Source: an uncultured Commensalibacter sp.
Lineage (GTDB): Bacteria > Pseudomonadota > Alphaproteobacteria > Acetobacterales > Acetobacteraceae
Direction: 5' to 3'
NCBI GenBank assembly: GCA_946699565.1
Contig: CAMPDW010000005.1
Coordinates: 84,978-143,553, forward strand
Length of the DNA: 58,576 nt
In this document: positions 54,966 to 58,576 of the stretch, piece by piece
Position numbering within the stretch: position 1 is the stretch's first letter
Layout of the letters: each line of letters starts with the position of its first letter
Notes under the pieces: model-generated
The model's input: the letters and a program-made list of their open reading frames with translations, nothing else
The model's database searches: none
What the model was told of the DNA's origin: nothing
Translations under genes and position numbers: made by a program

Positions 54966-56071
54966 AAAACACCTTTTTTTCTTTTGGAAGAATTAGCAAA
55001 ACTGGATTGCGATAAAAGTAAACGCGTAGGAAAAGCTTGATGATTAGAAATAAGCTTTACCTGGTCTTCTCCCTTATTCTGTTTTCTAAAAATTAACCAT
55101 TCATCCCAAAGATGTTTTTGACGAAATGAATGTAATAATTGAGGACCTCCTTCAACCATTCCCCAAAGAACCTTATGTTCATAAAGAAGAAAAGGTAAAG
55201 TCTCGATATTTGCACATAGTAGAATTTTAAAATTATTGTTCCTTGCCTTTTCAAAATATTCAAAAGGTATAATTTCTTCTAAAGATTGATCTTTTTTGCT
55301 ACAAATAATCAAAAGACGTTCTTTTCCAATATGGTCAGAAACATGACGCACAGTAAAAGAAGGCCAATCCTGTTTAATCGTATTAGGGCCAGTAATAATA
55401 GCCTCCGTTCCACGGCGTAACTGATGAACCTGATATAAAGAAGTAAACGAGGTAAAGGTCTTGTTTCCTTTAGGTGGAATCATCGAACCTGAAACATTTA
55501 ATGCCTGTTTAATAGTAATCCAAGCCTTGCGTTCCGTAACAAATTTAGCAAAAGGCGCAATTAAATCATTGCATTTCTCATACCAATATTGGGCCTTTTT
55601 ACCTGGCAAATCCTTGAGCAAAAAAACTGCTTTTCCATCCTGCTTTATTCTTTCATTTCCTGCACCATATACATTCGGGTTTGGGTCGTTAACTCCAATC
55701 CATATTCGATGTACGGGTGTTTTTAATAAAGCTTCAGAGCATGGAGGCGTTAAACCTGTATGATTACAAGGTTCCAAGGTAACAACAACATCATAAATTT
55801 TATCCCAACAACCTAATTTTCGACATTGTTGCAAGGCCAAGGCTTCTGCATGTAATTGACCTGCTTGATGATGTGCAGCAACCGTCAGGATTTTACCTTG
55901 TCGATCCAAAATAACACATCCAACAGGTGGATTAGGTGCTGTTCGACCAACATAGAATAAAGCTTCTTGAATTGCATATGAAAAAGCATCCGAGATTGCA
56001 TCAGGTAAATCAACCTCTTCTTTTCTTTTAAAATGTTCAGTTTTTGCATCTGAACTAAAGCGTGCTTGCAT
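54947..56071 (-). CDS. ribD: RibD: pyrimidine deaminase/reductase
   Basis: 374 residues. The deaminase domain (about 30-150) has the zinc motif HAEALALQQ and PCNHTGLTPPC, with RTAPNPPVGCVI before it. The reductase domain (about 170-360) is of DHFR-like fold, with TIKQALNVSGSMIP and a late MVEGGPQLLHSF segment. It performs the second and third steps after GTP ring opening in riboflavin synthesis. First gene of the operon, with the FMN riboswitch 92 bases upstream. Confidence 0.94.
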   Translation of the reverse strand: MQARFSSDAKTEHFKRKEEVDLPDAISDAFSYAIQEALFYVGRTAPNPPVGCVILDRQGKILTVAAHHQAGQLHAEALALQQCRKLGCWDKIYDVVVTLEPCNHTGLTPPCSEALLKTPVHRIWIGVNDPNPNVYGAGNERIKQDGKAVFLLKDLPGKKAQYWYEKCNDLIAPFAKFVTERKAWITIKQALNVSGSMIPPKGNKTFTSFTSLYQVHQLRRGTEAIITGPNTIKQDWPSFTVRHVSDHIGKERLLIICSKKDQSLEEIIPFEYFEKARNNNFKILLCANIETLPFLLYEHKVLWGMVEGGPQLLHSFRQKHLWDEWLIFRKQNKGEDQVKLISNHQAFPTRLLLSQSSFANSSKRKKGVLCSLVS

Positions 56072-56457
56072 TTCTAGTTCCTATTTCTAGACGCACACGC
56101 GGGCACTCAATAATCTATCTCCCTTTGCATATCTTACCAAGAGTACAAAAGATAAATTATATCGTTCTTTCCCATCCGGACTATAACCGTCGGCTCTGGA
56201 TTTACACCAAAATCTGCTAGACCTTATATCAAATAATATAAGCGCTCACGGGCTAAAGAATAAGTTATTCTATTACCGTCGGTGAGGAATTTCACCTCGC
56301 CCCAAGAACGTCGTTATTTAATTTTTATATCCATTTTATCGAATTTCCTAAACAGGATAAGAAATTTACTATTTAGATTCAAGTCTTTTTAATAAAAATA
56401 ACTTATAAACACATTAATTTTATACAGAATTTATTCTCATCTCTATATTCATCTTTA
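56072..56457. other. Leader and spacer of 386 bases upstream of ribD
   Basis: Contains the FMN riboswitch at 56163-56310. The remaining bases 56311-56457 are AT-rich and would hold the rib promoter and the end of the araB transcript. Confidence 0.6.
56163..56310 (-). promoter_or_regulatory. FMN riboswitch (RFN element)
   Basis: Read on the minus strand the RFN elements are in order: a TCTTGGGGCGAGGTGAAATT start, CCGACGGTAAT, then a variable arm, AGCCCGTGAGCGC, TCTAGCAGAT, GGTGTAAATCC, AGAGCCGACGGTTA and TAGTCCGGATGGGA, closed by the outer stem CGTTCTT/AAGAACG. FMN binding should reduce expression of ribD-ribE-ribBA-ribH. Confidence 0.95.
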
Positions 56458-58122
56458 TTAAGACATATATTGTGTTTCAGAAACTTTTGTCCATTCTAAA
56501 TAACGTTTATAGATATATTCATAAGATTCTGATAATTGCTCATTAGGTTTATAAATTTGTGCTATTGGACTCGCCATCTTCTCCTGTGCTTCTAATACTG
56601 AAGAATAAACCTTTGCAGCTACTGCACCAAGTATAGCACCCCCCAAAGCACAACATTGCTCGGAATATGAAACCTCTATTTCCCGTTTCATAATGTCTGC
56701 ACAAACCTGCATGATAATAGGAGATTTCTTGGCTATTCCTCCTATCGCTATAATTGTGTGAATGGGGATATCTTGCTGAATAAAACATTCCATAATTGCC
56801 CGTGCTCCACATGCTGTTGAAACGATCAGACTGCCAAAAACCGTAGGGGTATCCGTTGCCAGCGTTAAACCAGAGATTGTTCCTTTCAATCGCTGATTAG
56901 CGTAAGGAGTACGTCGACCGTTAAACCAATCAATCGTAGTTGGAAGATATTCCAAATTAGGATTTTTCTGCCATTCTTGAGCCAGATCATTCAATAAATC
57001 ATGTTCTATCGCTTCAAAACATTTATTATCCTGCTCAGGATGACTTTTTTTATAAAATTGTAAAGACCATGTCAAAAAACGTTGGTACCATGCGAAAATA
57101 TCACCAAAAGCAGATTGTCCAGCTTCAAAACCTATATATCCAGGAATAATACTTCCATTTACCTGCCCACAAATTCCTTTTATAAATCGACCATGGACTT
57201 GTTTCTTTTCAGCCATAAGCATATCGCATGTCGATGTTCCAATAACTTTAACTAAACTATAAGGTTTAACTCCTGCCCCTACAGCCCCGACATGAGAATC
57301 AATTGCCCCACCTGAAATAATAACCTTTTCATTTAACCCAAGCTTTTTAGCCCATTCAGGAGTCAATGTTCCCACTGCTATATCTGCTGTATATGTTTCA
57401 TTGAATAATGGATAAGGCAAATTTGTTACTAAAGAAGGATCTAACTCTTTAAAAAATTCATAAGAAGGTAATCCTCCCCATTGTTCGTTCCAAAGACATT
57501 TATGTCCCGCTGCACAACGACCTCTTTTAATTTTATGCGGTTCAATTGTACCTGAAAGCAAAGCAGGAATCCAATCAGAACATTCGATCCATGAAGCTGT
57601 AGCCTGTTTCACAGCTTGATCTTGTTTAAATACATGCAATATTTTTGACCAAAACCATTCAGAAGAATATACTCCACCACATCCCTTTAAAAACAAGGCA
57701 TAACTTTTATTTTCACATAAACGATTAATTTGTTCAGCTTCTTCTATAGCAGTATGATCTTTCCATAGGATAAACATTGCATTAGGGTTATCAGAAAAAT
57801 CAGGTCTTAATGCTAGAATTTGTCCGCTTTTATCCAAGGGTGCTGGACTTGATCCTGTTGCATCAACTCCTATTGCCACAATCTGGGCCGTTTTATCACC
57901 AAGTTGTTTTACAACGGAACGGATAACGATTGTTAAAGATTCTATAAAATCCAAAGGATGTTGACGAAATTGATTCTGAATTGGGTTACAATAAAGTCCT
58001 TTTTTCCATCTAGGATAAAAAACCGTATTAGTTGCCAATTCTTTCCCATTTGAACAATCCACTGCTAAAGCTCTTACCGAATCACTTCCGAAATCAAGAC
58101 CTATTGCAATTTTATGAGACAT
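56458..58122 (-). CDS. araB: L-ribulokinase AraB (FGGY family)
   Basis: 554 residues of FGGY kinase fold. It phosphorylates L-ribulose to L-ribulose 5-phosphate. The protein matches E. coli AraB through nearly its whole length as I remember that sequence: AIGLDFGSDSVRALAVDC at the start, LRPDFSDNPNAMFILWKDHTA near 110-128, GGAIDSHVGAVGAGV near 285-300, VIGTSTCD, and DWFNGRRTPYANQRLKG near 400-416. AraA and AraD are not next to it in this window, nor is AraC. Downstream is the rib leader, upstream a tRNA. No clear ribosome site check was done beyond the ATG. Confidence 0.93.
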   Translation of the reverse strand: MSHKIAIGLDFGSDSVRALAVDCSNGKELATNTVFYPRWKKGLYCNPIQNQFRQHPLDFIESLTIVIRSVVKQLGDKTAQIVAIGVDATGSSPAPLDKSGQILALRPDFSDNPNAMFILWKDHTAIEEAEQINRLCENKSYALFLKGCGGVYSSEWFWSKILHVFKQDQAVKQATASWIECSDWIPALLSGTIEPHKIKRGRCAAGHKCLWNEQWGGLPSYEFFKELDPSLVTNLPYPLFNETYTADIAVGTLTPEWAKKLGLNEKVIISGGAIDSHVGAVGAGVKPYSLVKVIGTSTCDMLMAEKKQVHGRFIKGICGQVNGSIIPGYIGFEAGQSAFGDIFAWYQRFLTWSLQFYKKSHPEQDNKCFEAIEHDLLNDLAQEWQKNPNLEYLPTTIDWFNGRRTPYANQRLKGTISGLTLATDTPTVFGSLIVSTACGARAIMECFIQQDIPIHTIIAIGGIAKKSPIIMQVCADIMKREIEVSYSEQCCALGGAILGAVAAKVYSSVLEAQEKMASPIAQIYKPNEQLSESYEYIYKRYLEWTKVSETQYMS

Positions 58123-58322
58123 TAATAGGTTTATCCAATAAAAATAGTTAAAACATAAAACTTTAACTATAATCCCTATTCAATTTATGATTATCAATTT
58201 AAATTTAGAATTATCAAAAAAATGTGAATTAAAATATTAAAACGAAATATATTTAATTTTTTTTTTTTCTTGTAATTCATTTAAAAATAAGGCATAGAAC
58301 TGCTCATATTTATAAAGATGAT

Positions 58323-58397
58323 GCCGGATTAGCACAGTGGTAGTGCAGCGGTTTTGTAAACCGAAGGTCGGGGGTTCAAATCCCTCATCCGGCACCA
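58323..58397 (+). tRNA. tRNA-Thr (anticodon UGU), CCA encoded
   Basis: A full cloverleaf: acceptor GCCGGAT pairs with ATCCGGC, then discriminator A and encoded CCA. The D-arm AGCACAGTGGTAGTGC, the anticodon loop TTTGTAA (anticodon TGT) between GGT and ACC, and the T-arm GGGGGTTCAAATCCC (GTTCAAATC loop) are all present. It reads ACA and, with wobble, other ACN codons. Confidence 0.93.
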
Positions 58398-58519
58398 TAA
58401 ATAAAATCAATGTGTTATTTAATAGTTTGGCACAATTTACAAAATATTTTTTTAAAAATAATGTGTCTTTTTTTATATCTTAAATATATGCACATTACAT
58501 ATATTCGAGCATATAATTT

Positions 58520-58576
58520 CTAACAATCAATGGCCTGCTGGAAACGGTCTATATTCTTTTGCCAATCTGCCTTACC
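58520..58576 (-). CDS. C-terminal end of an unidentified gene
   Basis: On the minus strand, from the window edge, an open frame of 18 codons (ending DRFQQAIDC) stops at TAG 58520-58522. Nothing more is available to name it. It would run towards the tRNA gene. Low confidence because the fragment is short. Confidence 0.3.
   Translation of the reverse strand, partial: GKADWQKNIDRFQQAIDC

Noticed and set aside
58323-58576. tRNA-Thr as attachment site of an integrated element
   Set aside because: No integrase and no second copy of the tRNA 3' end seen in the window.

Overview
The window reads as chromosome of a low-GC alphaproteobacterium of the Acetobacteraceae, most like the insect-gut genus Commensalibacter. 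This is an inference from gene content: a hopanoid-linked RND transporter of HpnN type, an OlsB ornithine-lipid acyltransferase, an alphaproteobacterial-type Fur without the CxxC cysteines, a mutY/dciA divergent pair, and strongly AT-biased codons and spacers. I see no phage, insertion sequence, CRISPR array or recognisable defence locus.

Layout. 1-8.1 kb, plus strand: the end of a probable metH, a polysaccharide pyruvyl-transferase-like gene, a Na+/phosphate cotransporter, cvpA, purF, a short-chain dehydrogenase that has lost its catalytic residues, a small membrane protein and a GT25-like gene. 8.3-10.1 kb: a nitroreductase, then a shattered Old Yellow Enzyme pseudogene. 10.1-17.1 kb: a lipoprotein lytic transglycosylase with a SPOR domain, a polysaccharide ABC exporter (permease, GT61 glycosyltransferase, ATPase), an AI-2E family permease and an aldo/keto reductase. 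17.2-21.7 kb: an SMR pump, a 50-residue membrane protein not previously listed, an orphan POTRA-like secreted protein, hemH, mutY, dciA and a phosphotransacetylase.

21.7-23.0 kb holds two decayed tandem DUF805 genes. 23-26.5 kb is a thiamine-related uptake unit: a TPP riboswitch, a TonB-dependent receptor and a ThiY-like binding protein. 26.5-33.5 kb carries three tandem FUSC-family proteins of about 700-730 residues each, downstream of lnt, olsB, fur, rimI, tsaB, a RutE-like nitroreductase and nfu. 39.4-43.7 kb is a TonB/ExbB/ExbD/ExbD/TPR energy-transducing cluster that could power the TonB receptor. 43.8-52 kb: prfB with its programmed frameshift, PBP1A, another aldo/keto reductase, rdgB and hpnN. 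52.5-56.3 kb: riboflavin operon ribD-ribE-ribBA-ribH behind an FMN riboswitch. 56.4-58.6 kb: an AraB-like ribulokinase, tRNA-Thr(UGU) and the tail of an unidentified gene.

Much of the content serves the envelope: peptidoglycan (PBP1A, lytic transglycosylase), lipoprotein acylation (Lnt), ornithine lipids, hopanoids, surface polysaccharide and TonB uptake. Gene decay is visible at several points (Old Yellow Enzyme, two DUF805 genes, the SDR active site, the short metH end), which fits a host-associated genome under reduction. The best follow-up targets are the TPP-riboswitch receptor locus, the triple FUSC array, the orphan POTRA protein with its overlapping small gene, and a good Fur-box match in an otherwise empty 460-base gap.
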